Shown here one piece after another: positions 50,580 through 63,866 of a DNA stretch of 64,000 nucleotides. Below the pieces are notes generated by a model. The model was not told the origin of the DNA. It made no database searches and saw only the letters and a program-made list of their open reading frames with translations. Position numbers and translations under genes: made by a program. The stretch is taken from contig NZ_CP108538.1 of the NCBI RefSeq assembly GCF_035994185.1, positions 4,503,501 through 4,567,500 of the forward strand, given 5' to 3'. The DNA is from Streptomyces sp. NBC_01217. GTDB lineage: Bacteria > Actinomycetota > Actinomycetes > Streptomycetales > Streptomycetaceae. Position 1 is the first letter of the stretch. Every line of letters begins with the position of its first letter.

Positions 50580-52519
50580 CACGCGCTTCCCCTCGTCGTC
50601 TGTGCGGCCCGTCCGCGACGCCCGCGCACGAACACGAGCACCGCGATCACCACCGCCACGGCGCCCGCCCCGGCAGCGGCCGCAATGCCGGTCCATCCTG
50701 CCCCGCCCGTACCGCCGCTGTCTCCGGCACCACTCGAATTGCCCTGCTTGTCCGCCTTCTTGTCCGCCTTCTCGGCCACGGCAGCGGCATGGTGCTCGGG
50801 GCCGACCAGCTCGTCGCCGAGCACCGACACCCGCAGCACCACACCGATCTGCGGGTTCTCCGCAATATCGGCGGCCCGCGCCCCCAGCGTCACCGAGATG
50901 TAGAAGTCGCCCCCGGTGTGGACGGGCTGGACGTCGGAGCGGTACTCGTAGCGGTTGGTCCAGGCGACCGGCACCCCGCCCATCCTGATCGCCGACGGAC
51001 GGCCGTTGTACATGGTCGTCGAGTTGAACTCGCCGCCTCCGGTGAGCGGGAAGCGAGCCGGCGTGAACAGCCGGGTCGCGCCGTACGAGTATGTGGAGGT
51101 GCCGCGCTCCACCGTGGGCTCGTTCGCGAACTCCACGTCGTAGCGCACCTGCTGTCCCCAGCCGGCCGGGACCTTGTACCAGAGGGTCTGCGAGGGAAGG
51201 ATCCGGTCGCGCCACACGCCCCGGCCGAGTTCCTCGGCATCGTTGAAGCCGGTACCGCCCCGCACATCGCGGGGGTCGCCGGCGGGCAGCACGGCGTCCC
51301 TGCCGCCCTCGCCGTACTCCGGCTGCGACTGGGCGGGCGTGACGCCCCCGGCCAGCGGCGCCTCCACCCCGTAGAGGAGCTCAAGGGGCCAACGCGCGGC
51401 ATCGGAGCCCTTCTTGCTCTCCCGCTCCACCACCAGCCAGTACCGGCCGGCCCGGTCGCAGGCGCGGGTGCCCTCCTGCGCGGGGATGCGGGCGACCGCC
51501 GAGGTCAGCGGGGTCGCACCCTCCTTCTGCTGGAAGTGCGCGGTGTCCGTCGCACACGAACCGCCTGCGCCGTACGCGATGCCGGTGCGCAGTGCGTCGA
51601 AGGTGTCGACGGCCGCCCCGGGCTGCGGCACCGCCGTCGCCGAGAAGTCCACTGTCGAAACGGCATCCAGACCGACGGCATAGTACCGCTTCTCACCGGG
51701 TCCGATGGTGTCCAGATACTGCCCGGGTACGAGCACGGGCGCCCCCGCACCCGTCGCCGTTCCCTCGACCTGCTCGCCCCGGAACCGGTAGCCGCCCGCG
51801 GAGAGTTGAGAGGCCCGTTGCAGCTGCCTGCCCAGCGCCTCGGCGTCCGGCGCGTCGTAGTAACGGCCGTTGCCCGCCGCCGCGATGCATTCCAGCTGCT
51901 CGCGGGCGGCGCCCCGCACCTGGAAGCCGACGGTGTCGATCCGCAGCCCGGCACCCGCCCTGCCGAGCTGCTCGGCGACCTCGCAGGGCTGCGGCGTACC
52001 GCAGTTGTCCTCGCCGTCGGAGATCAGCAGGATCGTGCGCGTGCCGATGGCGCCGCCTGCGGGCTGCGGAAGGTCTTCGGCGGCCTTCTGCAACGACAGC
52101 CCGATGGGAGTGTCTCCCCTGGGCCGCACGGCCGCCACGGCCCGCTTCACGGCCGCCCTGTCGAGCCTGTGCACCGGCTGTACGAGTCTGGTGTCCGTAC
52201 AGCCCCGGGGCCGGTCGGCGCCGTACACCCGCAGCCCGGTCGGATGGCCGTCGGGAAGACCGTCGACGACGGTGCCGACGGCCGTGCGCGCGCTCTCCAT
52301 CCGGGTACGCCCCGTACCGTCGTCGTCCCCCATGGACCCCGAGGAGTCGAGGACCATGACCAGGCTGCTGCCCGAGCCGGGTCCGGGTGGCTCCGGGGCG
52401 GCGGGCACACCGCCCGGTGCCGCCACCGCGGCCGGCATCACGCCCGCCACCAGAGCGAACAGCGCCCCGCCGATCCATGCCCCCGTGGCCGCCCTGCTGC
52501 GGTGGTTCCGTGTCCTCAC
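50579..52519 (-). CDS. VWA-domain membrane protein
   Basis: A 646-residue protein with a signal peptide, a von Willebrand A domain with MIDAS VMVLDSSGSMGDDD (residues about 53-66) and GDTPIGLSLQKAAEDL, ILLISDGEDNCG further on, then a long beta-rich extracellular region and a C-terminal membrane helix. MIDAS residues are intact, so divalent metal-dependent ligand binding is likely. Together with the next gene and the nearby kinase it forms a conserved Streptomyces neighbourhood of unknown role. Confidence 0.88.
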   Translation of the reverse strand: MRTRNHRSRAATGAWIGGALFALVAGVMPAAVAAPGGVPAAPEPPGPGSGSSLVMVLDSSGSMGDDDGTGRTRMESARTAVGTVVDGLPDGHPTGLRVYGADRPRGCTDTRLVQPVHRLDRAAVKRAVAAVRPRGDTPIGLSLQKAAEDLPQPAGGAIGTRTILLISDGEDNCGTPQPCEVAEQLGRAGAGLRIDTVGFQVRGAAREQLECIAAAGNGRYYDAPDAEALGRQLQRASQLSAGGYRFRGEQVEGTATGAGAPVLVPGQYLDTIGPGEKRYYAVGLDAVSTVDFSATAVPQPGAAVDTFDALRTGIAYGAGGSCATDTAHFQQKEGATPLTSAVARIPAQEGTRACDRAGRYWLVVERESKKGSDAARWPLELLYGVEAPLAGGVTPAQSQPEYGEGGRDAVLPAGDPRDVRGGTGFNDAEELGRGVWRDRILPSQTLWYKVPAGWGQQVRYDVEFANEPTVERGTSTYSYGATRLFTPARFPLTGGGEFNSTTMYNGRPSAIRMGGVPVAWTNRYEYRSDVQPVHTGGDFYISVTLGARAADIAENPQIGVVLRVSVLGDELVGPEHHAAAVAEKADKKADKQGNSSGAGDSGGTGGAGWTGIAAAAGAGAVAVVIAVLVFVRGRRGRAAQTTRGSA

Positions 52520-52623
52520 CCGTGCCCCCTCGACCGGAAAACCTGCTGTTTTGCTCCCGCAACCTATTGATTTGCTTAGGTGAACTCAAGAGCACAGGTG
52601 TCACGGTCCCGCAACAGCACGAA

Positions 52624-52648
52624 GCCCCGGCCGCTCAGCGACCGGGGC
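52624..52648. terminator. hairpin terminator
   Basis: GCCCCGGCCGCT (52624-52635) pairs with AGCGACCGGGGC (52637-52648) with one mismatch and a one-base loop. It lies downstream of the DLW-39 gene on the minus strand and upstream of the VWA gene. Confidence 0.6.
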
Positions 52649-52669
52649 CCGCAATCAGGCTGTTCTGTC

Positions 52670-52804
52670 TCACACACCCGAACCTGCGGGCACGGAGTCA
52701 GTCGCCTCCGTCCACAGATCCTGCTCGGCGCGATCCGCCTGGATCTGGCGGTACACGAGGAGCCCGCCGATGGCGGCCAGTGCGACCAGGAGAAGCTTCT
52801 TCAC
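52670..52804 (-). CDS. DLW-39 family protein
   Basis: A 44-residue protein starting KKLLLVALAAIGGLLVYRQIQADRAEQDLW after GTG 52804. The EQDLW motif and size identify the DLW-39 family, a conserved actinobacterial single-pass membrane microprotein found near gyrA. A membrane helix occupies residues 3-18. Function unknown. Confidence 0.85.
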   Translation of the reverse strand: MKKLLLVALAAIGGLLVYRQIQADRAEQDLWTEATDSVPAGSGV

Positions 52805-53100
52805 CGCGCGACCTCGTCTTTCCTTGACGTAGGGGACTTCTGCCGCCCGACTATACACACCGGCCGATATCGATCGGTGACCTGCCTGCGGCCCAACTGA
52901 CGCCCAGGGAAAAGCGATCATCCAACGATCGCCCCGCCGGACGTTCCGGGTTCGTCCCGCACTCCGTCAAGGCCAGTTGAACCATACGAGTGGTGTTCAT
53001 CGGAAGATCAGCGGATCAGCGGCGTCGGTCCACGGATTCTCGGGCCACATCCACATCATCGGAAAGGTCAGCAAACCGGACTACCCGAAAGCGAGGGGCC

Positions 53101-53472
53101 ATGAGCACCTTCAAGCCCAAGAGCATCTGGACCGCCTTCGTCACCGCCTTCTTCGCACTCCTTGCCGCGCTGGGCCTCATGAGCACCCCGGCGGCGGCCA
53201 CGGAGTCGAGCGCCCCGGAGGCGACCACCACGAACCACGAGCACACGGGTGCGACCGCGGCAACCGCGACCACTCCGTCGGTGCGATGGACCCTTCCGCG
53301 TGACAGGGCGCTGCCACCCACGATGAAGCAGCGCATCCGCGCCGAGGCCCACGGCTCCTCACCCGCTGCCCGGCATCTGTCCGTAGACACGACGGACGCC
53401 GTGGAGTCCAGGAACACCGCCCGCGCCGCCCACGGGGCCCCGGCGGGGGACGTTTCTCTCCTCCCGCCATGA
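53101..53472 (+). CDS. small secreted protein
   Basis: A 123-residue protein with a clear signal peptide (TAFVTAFFALLAALGLMSTPAAA) and a mature Thr/Ala/Pro-rich part, low in structure, with LPRDRALPPTMKQRIRAEAHG. RBS GAGGGG precedes the ATG. The gene is convergent with tRNA-Ile. Similar short secreted proteins occur at this locus in Streptomyces. Role unknown. Confidence 0.75.
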   Translation: MSTFKPKSIWTAFVTAFFALLAALGLMSTPAAATESSAPEATTTNHEHTGATAATATTPSVRWTLPRDRALPPTMKQRIRAEAHGSSPAARHLSVDTTDAVESRNTARAAHGAPAGDVSLLPP

Positions 53473-53495
53473 GAGCCGCGCGGCTGACACACAGA

Positions 53496-53527
53496 GCCCC
53501 CGGGCCGGTTTCACACCGGACGGGGGC
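53496..53527 (+). terminator. terminator of the secreted-protein gene
   Basis: GCCCCCGGGCCGG pairs with CCGGACGGGGGC around a short loop, 23 bp after the stop codon, followed by TTCTT. Good rho-independent candidate. Confidence 0.75.
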
Positions 53528-53678
53528 TTCTTCGCGACTCAAGCCGCCCCGCTCCCTGCCCGGTCACGTCCTGCCTCTGTCGGCGCGGGGACGGGGACGG
53601 GACAGGGGCAGGGCACGGCAAGGGCAGGACATTCAGCATTCATCGCCTCCATACCGGGGCGCAGCACCGACCACACGC

Positions 53679-53716
53679 CGAAGGCCCGACATCTCCGAGG
53701 AGACATCGGGCCTTCG
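53679..53716 (-). terminator. hairpin downstream of tRNA-Ile
   Basis: CGAAGGCCCGA and TCGGGCCTTCG are exact outer arms with a mismatched centre, 10 bp past the tRNA end. Likely the tRNA terminator; no long U-run. Confidence 0.6.
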
Positions 53717-53726
53717 ACTGTCACTG

Positions 53727-53800
53727 TGGGGCTAACAGGATTTGAACCTGTGGCCTCATCCTTATCAGGGATGCGCTCTAACCAACTGAGCTATAGCCCC
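53727..53800 (-). tRNA. tRNA-Ile (anticodon GAT)
   Basis: The minus strand starts GGGGCTA, has AGCTCAGTTGGTTAGAGC, anticodon loop CTGATAA and T-arm CAGGTTCAAATCCTG, and ends TAGCCCCA. The acceptor stem pairs fully. Its place after the DUF3566 gene is the normal Streptomyces arrangement. Confidence 0.95.
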
Positions 53801-53870
53801 GCCGCGCTGTGCGCTGACTTCTGAAGATTAGCGCACGTCGGGGCCAGTCCCAAAATCGATAACCTGCGCC

Positions 53871-54545
53871 CTACTCGTCCTCGGCCAGCGTGAGCTCGAC
53901 GCCGCCCACGAAGCCCGCCGACAGGTTGTAGATGAACGAGCCCAGGGTCGCCAGCGCGGTCGCCAGAACCACATCGATCACGGCGATGACCGAGGTGAAG
54001 ATGAGGACCCGCGGCAGCGACAGGAACGACTGCAGATCGAAGCCGTTGTTCTCGTTCGAGCCGGTGGCCTCGCTGATCGTGCCGCCCACGGTGGAGAAGA
54101 CGCCCATCGCGTCCATCACCATCCACAGCACCGCCGCCGCCACCACCGTGCAGATACCGAGCGCGATGGAGAGCAGGAAACTGACCTTCATCACCGACCA
54201 CGGGTCGGCCTTGGCCACCCGCAGACGCGCCTTGCGGGTACGCGGAGTGGTCCGCGCCCCGGTCCGCGTCCGCCGGGCCGCCTGAGCGGCGCCGATGCCC
54301 TGCGCACCGCCCTGGGTCCCGCCCGCGGGCGAGGGGTATGCCTGCGGCGGGTGATACGGCCCGCCCGCCTGCCCAGGTGCGGGCTCGCGCTCACCGGGCA
54401 ACGGCCCGGTCGCGTATCCCTCGTACTGGGGCTGAGGCCCCCGGGTGTCCGTCACAGTGCCCCCTTGGGAGTCCGTGGCAGGGCCACGGGCACCGTTCGC
54501 TCCAGCTCCGGAAGCGGCCGAACCGGCGCCCGTGGCTCCACTCAC
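53871..54545 (-). CDS. DUF3566-domain transmembrane protein
   Basis: A 224-residue protein. The first 110 residues are disordered and rich in Gly, Ala and Pro. The C-terminal DUF3566 domain (KADPWSVMKVSFLLSIALGICTVVAAAVLWMVMDAMGVF and VLIFTSVIAVIDVVLATALATLGSFIYNLSAGFVGGVELTLAEDE) has two membrane helices. The family lies downstream of gyrA across actinobacteria; homologues were linked to growth-pole functions, not tested here. Confidence 0.9.
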   Translation of the reverse strand: MSGATGAGSAASGAGANGARGPATDSQGGTVTDTRGPQPQYEGYATGPLPGEREPAPGQAGGPYHPPQAYPSPAGGTQGGAQGIGAAQAARRTRTGARTTPRTRKARLRVAKADPWSVMKVSFLLSIALGICTVVAAAVLWMVMDAMGVFSTVGGTISEATGSNENNGFDLQSFLSLPRVLIFTSVIAVIDVVLATALATLGSFIYNLSAGFVGGVELTLAEDE

Positions 54546-54548
54546 GCT

Positions 54549-57173
54549 CTACTCCTCGTGCTCCCCTGTCGAAGGCTGCGTGCCTTCGACATTGCCCTCG
54601 ACCGTGCTCTCGGCAGCCTGCGCCGTCGCGGCCTCGGTGTCCTCGGACCCCTCGACCTCTTCGGCCTCACGGCCGGCTTCGGCGTTGCGGGCGATCCCGA
54701 CGACGGCATCGCGCTTGCCCAGATTGATCAGTTGGACGCCCATGGTGTCACGGCCCGTCTCCCTGACTTCATTGACTCGCGTACGAATCACACCACCGCC
54801 GAGCGTGATGGCGAGGATCTCATCAGTCTCCTCGACCACCAGCGCGCCGACCAGCGAGCCCCTGTCCTCCACGATCTTGGCAGCCTTGATTCCCAGGCCG
54901 CCACGACCCTGAACGCGGTACTCGTCGACGGGGGTCCGCTTCGCGTACCCACCATCGGTGGCAGTGAACACGAACGTACCCGGCCGGACAACATTCATCG
55001 AGAGCAGTTCGTCTCCTTCGCGGAAACTCATGCCCTTCACGCCCGAAGTGGCACGGCCCATCGGGCGCAGCGCATCGTCCGTCGCAGTGAACCTGATCGA
55101 CTGGGCCTTCTTGCTGATGAGCAGCAGGTCGTCCTCGGCCGATACCAGCTCCGCACCGATCAGCTCGTCGTCGTCGCCGTCCGCCGTCTCCCGGAGGTTG
55201 ATGGCGATGACACCACCGGAACGCGGCGAGTCATAGTCCTTCAGCGCGGTCTTCTTCACGAGACCGCCCTTCGTGGCCAGGATCAGATAGGGCGCGGCCT
55301 CGTAGTCACGGACCGCCAGGATCTGGGCGATCCGCTCGTCCGGCTGGAAGGCAAGCAGGTTGGCGACATGCTGACCACGGGCGTCTCGGCCGGCATCCGG
55401 CAGCTCGTACGCCTTCGCCCGGTACACCCGGCCCTTGTTCGTGAAGAACAGCAGCCAGTGGTGCGTCGTCGACACGAAGAAGTGGTCGACGATGTCGTCT
55501 TCCCTGAGCTTCGTACCGCGCACGCCCTTGCCGCCGCGCTTCTGCGAGCGGTAGTCGTCCGTCTTCGTGCGCTTCACATAGCCGCCGCGCGAGATCGTGA
55601 CGACGATGTCCTCCTCGGCGATCAGGTCCTCGATGGACATGTCACCGTCGAAGGGCACCAGCTTGGAACGCCGGTCGTCGCCGAACTTGTCGACGATCGC
55701 CGCCAGCTCCTCGCTGACGATCTGCCGCTGCCGCTCGGGCGACGCCAGGATCTGGTTGTACTCGTTGATCTTCGCCTGGAGCTCGTCGTGCTCGGCCGTG
55801 ATCTTCTGGTGCTCCAGCGCGGCCAGCCGGCGCAGCTGCATCTCCAGGATCGCGTTCGCCTGGATCTCGTCGATCTCCAGCAGGCCCATCAGGCCCTCAC
55901 GCGCCACCTCGACCGTCTGGCTGCGCCGGATGAGGGCGATGACCTCATCGATCGCGTCCAGCGCCTTGAGCAGGCCGCGCAGGATGTGCGCCCGCTCCTC
56001 CGCCTTGCGCAGACGGAACTTCGTACGCCGGACGATGACCTCGATCTGGTGCGTAACCCAGTGACGGATGAACGCGTCGATCGACAGGGTGCGCGGCACA
56101 CCATCGACCAGCGCCAGCATGTTCGCGCCGAAGTTGGTCTGCAGATCGGTGTGCTTGTACAGGTTGTTCAGCACGACCTTGGCGACCGCGTCCCGCTTCA
56201 GCACCACGACCAGACGCTGACCCGTACGCGACGAGGTCTCGTCACGGACGTCCGCGATCCCGCCGATCTTGCCGTCCTTCACCAGGTCGGCGATCTTCTG
56301 CGCGAGGTTGTCGGGGTTGGTCTGGTACGGAAGCTCCGTCACGACCAGGCACTGCCGGTTCTGGATCTCCTCGACCGCGACGACCGCGCGCATCGTGATC
56401 GAGCCACGGCCGGTGCGGTACGCCTCCTCGATGCCCTTGCGGCCCACGACGAGCGCACCCGTCGGGAAGTCGGGGCCCTTGATCCGCTCGATCAGCGCTT
56501 CCAGGAGCTCCTCCTGCGAGGCCTCCGGGTGCTCCAGGTACCACTGGGCACCGTCCGCGACCTCACGGAGGTTGTGCGGCGGAATGTTGGTCGCCATACC
56601 GACCGCGATGCCCGCGGAACCGTTGACCAGCAGGTTCGGGAAGCGCGCCGGCAGAACCGTCGGCTCCTGGTTGCGGCCGTCGTAGTTGTCCTGGAAGTCG
56701 ACGGTCTCCTCGTCGATGTCCCGGACCATCTCCATGGACAGCGGCATCATCTTGCACTCGGTGTACCGCATGGCGGCGGCCGGGTCGTTGCCCGGAGAAC
56801 CGAAGTTGCCGTTGGAGTCCACCAGCGGCATGCGCATCGACCAGTGCTGCGCCAGTCGCACCAGCGCGTCGTAGATCGAGGAGTCACCGTGCGGGTGGTA
56901 CGTGCCCATGACGTCACCGACGACACGGGCGCACTTGTAGAAGCCCTTCTCGGGCCGGTAACCGCCGTCGTACATCGCGTACAGCACCCGGCGGTGGACG
57001 GGCTTGAGACCGTCCCGTACGTCGGGCAGCGCACGCGAGACGATGACGGACATCGCGTAGTCGAGGTAGGAGCGCTGCATCTCCGTCTCGAGCCCCACGG
57101 GCTCGACACGCATGCCCACACCCGCGACGGCGGGCTCCTCTTCAGGGGTCACAGGGGTGTTTTCGTCGGCCAT
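54549..57173 (-). CDS. gyrA: DNA gyrase subunit A
   Basis: An 874-residue type II topoisomerase breakage-reunion subunit. The catalytic Tyr lies in [15 protein letters not shown] (residues about 124-138). The quinolone-resistance region [17 protein letters not shown] has Ser and Asp at the sensitive-type positions. The C-terminal part contains the beta-pinwheel repeats, with GQ-box-like [12 protein letters not shown], and ends in an acidic tail. Spacing to gyrB is 46 bp, consistent with co-transcription. Confidence 0.97.
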   Translation of the reverse strand: MADENTPVTPEEEPAVAGVGMRVEPVGLETEMQRSYLDYAMSVIVSRALPDVRDGLKPVHRRVLYAMYDGGYRPEKGFYKCARVVGDVMGTYHPHGDSSIYDALVRLAQHWSMRMPLVDSNGNFGSPGNDPAAAMRYTECKMMPLSMEMVRDIDEETVDFQDNYDGRNQEPTVLPARFPNLLVNGSAGIAVGMATNIPPHNLREVADGAQWYLEHPEASQEELLEALIERIKGPDFPTGALVVGRKGIEEAYRTGRGSITMRAVVAVEEIQNRQCLVVTELPYQTNPDNLAQKIADLVKDGKIGGIADVRDETSSRTGQRLVVVLKRDAVAKVVLNNLYKHTDLQTNFGANMLALVDGVPRTLSIDAFIRHWVTHQIEVIVRRTKFRLRKAEERAHILRGLLKALDAIDEVIALIRRSQTVEVAREGLMGLLEIDEIQANAILEMQLRRLAALEHQKITAEHDELQAKINEYNQILASPERQRQIVSEELAAIVDKFGDDRRSKLVPFDGDMSIEDLIAEEDIVVTISRGGYVKRTKTDDYRSQKRGGKGVRGTKLREDDIVDHFFVSTTHHWLLFFTNKGRVYRAKAYELPDAGRDARGQHVANLLAFQPDERIAQILAVRDYEAAPYLILATKGGLVKKTALKDYDSPRSGGVIAINLRETADGDDDELIGAELVSAEDDLLLISKKAQSIRFTATDDALRPMGRATSGVKGMSFREGDELLSMNVVRPGTFVFTATDGGYAKRTPVDEYRVQGRGGLGIKAAKIVEDRGSLVGALVVEETDEILAITLGGGVIRTRVNEVRETGRDTMGVQLINLGKRDAVVGIARNAEAGREAEEVEGSEDTEAATAQAAESTVEGNVEGTQPSTGEHEE

Positions 57174-57219
57174 TGCTGGTCAAAGTCCTTTCGAGCTGCG
57201 GCTTGCTTGTACGGCCGAC

Positions 57220-59726
<2,507 letters not shown>

Positions 59727-60326
59727 TCAGCCGTACGTATCCCCAGGACCCGTGCTCCCCGGCGCCCGCAAAGGACCGAACCTGCGCTGCGGACCACCCG
59801 GCCCCAACACCTTGATCAACCTCACCGTGCCATGCCCCAGATCCGCATTCAGCCGGGCAACCAGCTGAGGCGCCAGCAACCGCAGCTGCGTCGCCCACGC
59901 CGTCGAATCGCACTGCACCGTCAGCACCCGCTCGTCCGGATCCTCGTCGTACCGCAACGGCACACAGTGATTGGCCAGATCCTCACCGACGATCTGCGGC
60001 CACCGCCCCATCACCCCACCCACCGCCGCAGGCGTCTCCCAGCCACGCTCAGTGATCAGACGATTGATCGCCGCACCCAACGGCAACGGATCCCGACCGT
60101 CCGCCCGCGCCCCCGAACGCAGACCGCCACCCCGCCGAGCCTGCTTCTTCTGCTGCGCCGCAGCACCACGCGCCCGCGCCTGCTCCTTCGCCGCACGCAA
60201 CGCCACCCGCGCCAGATCCACACCCGACGGCTCCGGCTGCTTCCCGTCCACCGGCCACCCCGGCAGCTCCGTCCGCTCCTGCGGCGACTCCCCAGAAGCC
60301 CCGGAAACCTCACCACGCCCGCTCAC
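59727..60326 (-). CDS. DUF721/DciA family protein
   Basis: A 199-residue protein. The C-terminal DciA-like domain has [56 protein letters not shown]. The N-terminus is Arg/Ala-rich and coiled. DciA loads or regulates the replicative helicase DnaB in bacteria without DnaC. The start (GTG) overlaps the recF stop. The recF-dciA order near oriC is the usual Streptomyces arrangement. Confidence 0.88.
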   Translation of the reverse strand: MSGRGEVSGASGESPQERTELPGWPVDGKQPEPSGVDLARVALRAAKEQARARGAAAQQKKQARRGGGLRSGARADGRDPLPLGAAINRLITERGWETPAAVGGVMGRWPQIVGEDLANHCVPLRYDEDPDERVLTVQCDSTAWATQLRLLAPQLVARLNADLGHGTVRLIKVLGPGGPQRRFGPLRAPGSTGPGDTYG

Positions 60327-61453
60327 AGCCGCTCCACCTCACCCGAGGACACCGAATACCGCGTCCCCGCCAGCACACCCGGAACATCGTCGTCCACCGC
60401 AGCCGTCACCAGCACCTGCTCACCCTGAGCCACCAGCTCCGCCAACCGCTCACGACGACGCGCATCCAGCTCGGCAAAGACATCGTCCAGCACCAGCACC
60501 GGCTCATTGCCCTCACCGCGCAGCAGATCGTACGAAGCCAGCCGCAGCGCCAACGCGAACGACCAGGACTCGCCATGGCTCGCGTACCCCTTGGCAGGCA
60601 TGCCCCGCAGCCCCAGCAAAAGATCATCACGATGCGGGCCGACCAGCGTCACACCCCGCTCGATCTCCTGCTTACGGACCTCCGCGAGGGCGGCGATCAG
60701 CTGCTCGTACAGCTCGTCACGGGTACGGGCCGGCTCCACGTCCGCGCCGACCGAACTGCGGTACTCCAGTGCCACGGGGCCACCGCCGGGCGCGACATCC
60801 GCGTACGCCTTGTCGGTCAGCGGCTGCAGGGTCGCGATCAGATCCAGCCGCTGCGCCAGCAGCTCCGCACCCACCCGGCCCAGATGCTGATCCCACACAT
60901 CCAGCGTGGACAGATCCATCGACCGGCCACCGTGTCTGCGCGCCATCGCCGCCGACTTCAGCAGGGTGTTCCGCTGCTTCAGCACCCGCTCGTAATCCGA
61001 ACGCACACCCGCCATCCGCGGCGAACGCGCCGTGATCAGCTCGTCGAGAAAGCGCCGGCGCTCCCCGGGATCCCCCTTGACCAGCGCCAGATCCTCCGGC
61101 GCGAACAGCACCGTACGTACGATCCCCAGCACGTCACGCGGCCTGACCTGCGACGATCGATTGATCCTGGCCCGATTGGCCTTGCCCGGATTGAGCTCCA
61201 GCTCGATCAGCTGCGAACGCTCGCCCTGAGTGACGGCAGCCCGGATGACCGCCCGGTCCGCACCCATCCGCACCAGCGGCGCATCGGAGGAGACGCGGTG
61301 GCTGCCCAGCGTCGCGAGGTAGCCGACGGCCTCCACCAGATTGGTCTTGCCCTGGCCATTCGCCCCCACGAAAGCGGTGACGCCCGGATCGAGAGGTACC
61401 TCGACCCGGGCGTACGAGCGGAAGTCGGCCAGCGAGAGATGCGTGACATGCAT
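60323..61453 (-). CDS. recF: DNA repair protein RecF
   Basis: A 376-residue SMC-like ATPase. [22 protein letters not shown] contains the Walker A motif (residues about 26-47). [13 protein letters not shown] and [26 protein letters not shown] include the signature region, and [19 protein letters not shown] the Walker B. It acts at gaps during recombinational repair with RecO/RecR. Start at ATG 61453, as the family begins with a short strand before RSY. Confidence 0.96.
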   Translation of the reverse strand: MHVTHLSLADFRSYARVEVPLDPGVTAFVGANGQGKTNLVEAVGYLATLGSHRVSSDAPLVRMGADRAVIRAAVTQGERSQLIELELNPGKANRARINRSSQVRPRDVLGIVRTVLFAPEDLALVKGDPGERRRFLDELITARSPRMAGVRSDYERVLKQRNTLLKSAAMARRHGGRSMDLSTLDVWDQHLGRVGAELLAQRLDLIATLQPLTDKAYADVAPGGGPVALEYRSSVGADVEPARTRDELYEQLIAALAEVRKQEIERGVTLVGPHRDDLLLGLRGMPAKGYASHGESWSFALALRLASYDLLRGEGNEPVLVLDDVFAELDARRRERLAELVAQGEQVLVTAAVDDDVPGVLAGTRYSVSSGEVERL

Positions 61454-61538
61454 GGGTGTACGCCGACCTTCCCGGCTTCCTGCTCCGTGCTCCGTAGCGC
61501 GGGCCGGTGATGCTGGTCCGGCCCGCCTTCCGATGCGG

Positions 61539-62417
61539 TTACTTCTTGTTCTCGACCGCGTGGCCACCGAACTGGTTGCGCAGCGCGGCGATCATCTTCA
61601 TCTGCGGGGAGTCGTCCTGCCGCGAGGCAAAACGCGCGAAGAGCGACGCCGTGATCGCGGGCAGCGGCACCGCGTTGTCGATCGCGGCCTCCACCGTCCA
61701 GCGGCCCTCACCAGAGTCGGCGGCGAAACCACGGAGCTTGTCCAGGTGCTCGTCGTCATCCAGCGCGTTGACCGCCAGGTCGAGCAGCCAGGAGCGGATG
61801 ACCGTGCCCTCCTGCCAGGAGCGGAAGACCTCGCGCACATCGGTGACGGAGTCGACCTTCTCCAGCAGCTCCCAGCCCTCGGCGTAGGCCTGCATCATGG
61901 CGTACTCGATGCCGTTGTGAACCATCTTCGCGAAGTGGCCGGCGCCGACCTTGCCCGCGTGGACGGAACCGAAGTCGCCCTCGGGCTTCAGCGCGTCGAA
62001 GACCGGCTGGACCTTCGCCACGTGCTCGGCGTCGCCGCCGTACATCAGCGCGTAGCCGTTCTCCAGGCCCCAGACGCCGCCGGAGACGCCGCAGTCCACG
62101 AAGCCGATGCCCTTGATGCCCAGCTCGACCGCGTGCTTCTCGTCGTCGGTCCAGCGGGAGTTGCCGCCGTCCACGACGATGTCACCGGGCGAGAGCAGTG
62201 CGGCCAGTTCGTCGATGGTGGACTGGGTTGCGGCACCGGCCGGCACCATCACCCAGATGACCCGGGGGCCCTTCAGCTTGCCCACCAGCTCTTCGAGGCT
62301 GTGGACATCGGAGACATCCGGGTTGCGGTCGTAACCGATGACGGTGTGGCCTGCGCGGCGGATGCGCTCGCGCATGTTGCCGCCCATCTTGCCGAGGCCG
62401 ACGAGACCGAGCTCCAT
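61539..62417 (-). CDS. gnd: 6-phosphogluconate dehydrogenase, decarboxylating (short type)
   Basis: A 292-residue NAD(P)-dependent enzyme. [12 protein letters not shown] is the Rossmann dinucleotide motif. [13 protein letters not shown] and [26 protein letters not shown] carry substrate and catalytic residues. It is about 300 residues, the short YqeC/GntZ-like type. It oxidises 6-phosphogluconate to ribulose 5-phosphate. Located between recF and dnaN, as in other Streptomyces. Confidence 0.95.
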   Translation of the reverse strand: MELGLVGLGKMGGNMRERIRRAGHTVIGYDRNPDVSDVHSLEELVGKLKGPRVIWVMVPAGAATQSTIDELAALLSPGDIVVDGGNSRWTDDEKHAVELGIKGIGFVDCGVSGGVWGLENGYALMYGGDAEHVAKVQPVFDALKPEGDFGSVHAGKVGAGHFAKMVHNGIEYAMMQAYAEGWELLEKVDSVTDVREVFRSWQEGTVIRSWLLDLAVNALDDDEHLDKLRGFAADSGEGRWTVEAAIDNAVPLPAITASLFARFASRQDDSPQMKMIAALRNQFGGHAVENKK

Positions 62418-62563
62418 CAGAGATTCCTTAAGCGTTGTGCCGATTCGTACCCAAGGACGAGACTACGCCCGGCCGGGGACAGACCGGCGGGCACGCTCGG
62501 CACTGAGCGCGCCCGCCGGAAACTGCCGTCACAGAACCGAAGGCCGGATCATCGGACCAGCGA

Positions 62564-63694
62564 TCAGCCGGAGAGGCGGACCGGCATGATCAGATACTTG
62601 TATGCGTCATCCGCCTCGGCATCCACCGCGGGACGGCCGCTGAGCAGCGCGGGCTTGGTGGACGTCGTGAAGGAGAGCTGGGCGACCGGGGAGTCGATCG
62701 CGCTCAGCCCGTCCAGCAGGAAGGTCGGGTTGAAGGCGATCGAGATGTCATCGCCCTCCAGCACCGCGTCGACCCGCTCCACAGCCTGTGCATCGTCGCT
62801 GGAACCGGCCTCCAGGATCAGCACACCCTGCTCGAAGCTGAGCCGCACCGGGGTGTTCCGCTCGGCGACCAGAGCCACACGCTTGACGGCCTCGACGAAC
62901 GGAGCGGTCTCGATGACCGCGACCGAGTTGAACTCGGTGGGGAACAGCGTCCGGTACTTCGGCAGATCGCCTTCGAGCAGTCGCGTGGTCGTACGGCGGC
63001 CCGCGCCCTCGAAACCGATCAGGCCCTCACCGGCACCCGAGCCGGACAGCGCCAGAGTCACCGTGTCACCGCTGGTCAGCGCCTTGGCGGTGTCCAGCAG
63101 CGTCTTGGCGGGGACCAGGGCGACAGCCGAGGCATCCGGGTTCTCCGGCTTCCAGAGGAACTCGCGGACCGCGAAGCGGTAGCGGTCGGTGGAGGCCAGG
63201 GTGACGGTCTCGCCCTCGATCTCGATCCGCACACCGGTCAGCACCGGCAGCGTGTCGTCACGGCCCGCGGCGATGGCGACCTGGGCGGCGGCCGAGGCGA
63301 AGACCTCGCCCGGGACCGTGCCCGTGGCAGTCGGCATCTCCGGCAGCGCCGGGTACTCCTCCACAGGAAGGGTGTGGAGTGTGAATCGCGAGGAGCCGCA
63401 GACCACGGTCGCCCGTACACCGTCTGTGGAAATCTCCACCGGGCGGTTGGGAAGAGCGCGGCAGATGTCGGCGAGCAGCCGGCCGGAGACCAGCACCGTG
63501 CCGTCCTCCTCGACCTCGGCGTCCACCGAGACCCGGGCCGAGACCTCGTAGTCGAAGCTGGAGAAGCTGAGGGCGCCGTCCTCAGCCTTCAGCAGAAGGC
63601 CCGCAAGAACGGGCGCCGGCGGACGGGCCGGGAGGCTACGGGCCACCCAGGCCACAGCCTCCGCGAGTACATCGCGCTCCACCCGGATCTTCAC
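62564..63694 (-). CDS. dnaN: DNA polymerase III beta clamp
   Basis: A 376-residue sliding clamp with three repeated domains. It starts MKIRVERDVLAEAVAWVARSLPARPPAPVLAGLLL and ends DDAYKYLIMPVRLSG, the conserved clamp terminus. It tethers the polymerase to DNA. It is the first gene after oriC in this orientation. Confidence 0.97.
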   Translation of the reverse strand: MKIRVERDVLAEAVAWVARSLPARPPAPVLAGLLLKAEDGALSFSSFDYEVSARVSVDAEVEEDGTVLVSGRLLADICRALPNRPVEISTDGVRATVVCGSSRFTLHTLPVEEYPALPEMPTATGTVPGEVFASAAAQVAIAAGRDDTLPVLTGVRIEIEGETVTLASTDRYRFAVREFLWKPENPDASAVALVPAKTLLDTAKALTSGDTVTLALSGSGAGEGLIGFEGAGRRTTTRLLEGDLPKYRTLFPTEFNSVAVIETAPFVEAVKRVALVAERNTPVRLSFEQGVLILEAGSSDDAQAVERVDAVLEGDDISIAFNPTFLLDGLSAIDSPVAQLSFTTSTKPALLSGRPAVDAEADDAYKYLIMPVRLSG

Positions 63695-63866
63695 CGGAAC
63701 CGCCTCCTGCTGTTGCTCGCTCGCCCTGCTGGCCTTCGTCGTCTGATCGGGTCTCCCGCCGATGACAGGGGGAGGACGCCGGGGACCAGTCTGACGTACG
63801 GCACCGACACTCGGTGCTGCTCGGGGTCAAGTCGCGACAAGAGGTTCGGGGAGCTCCGGCGCCGAG

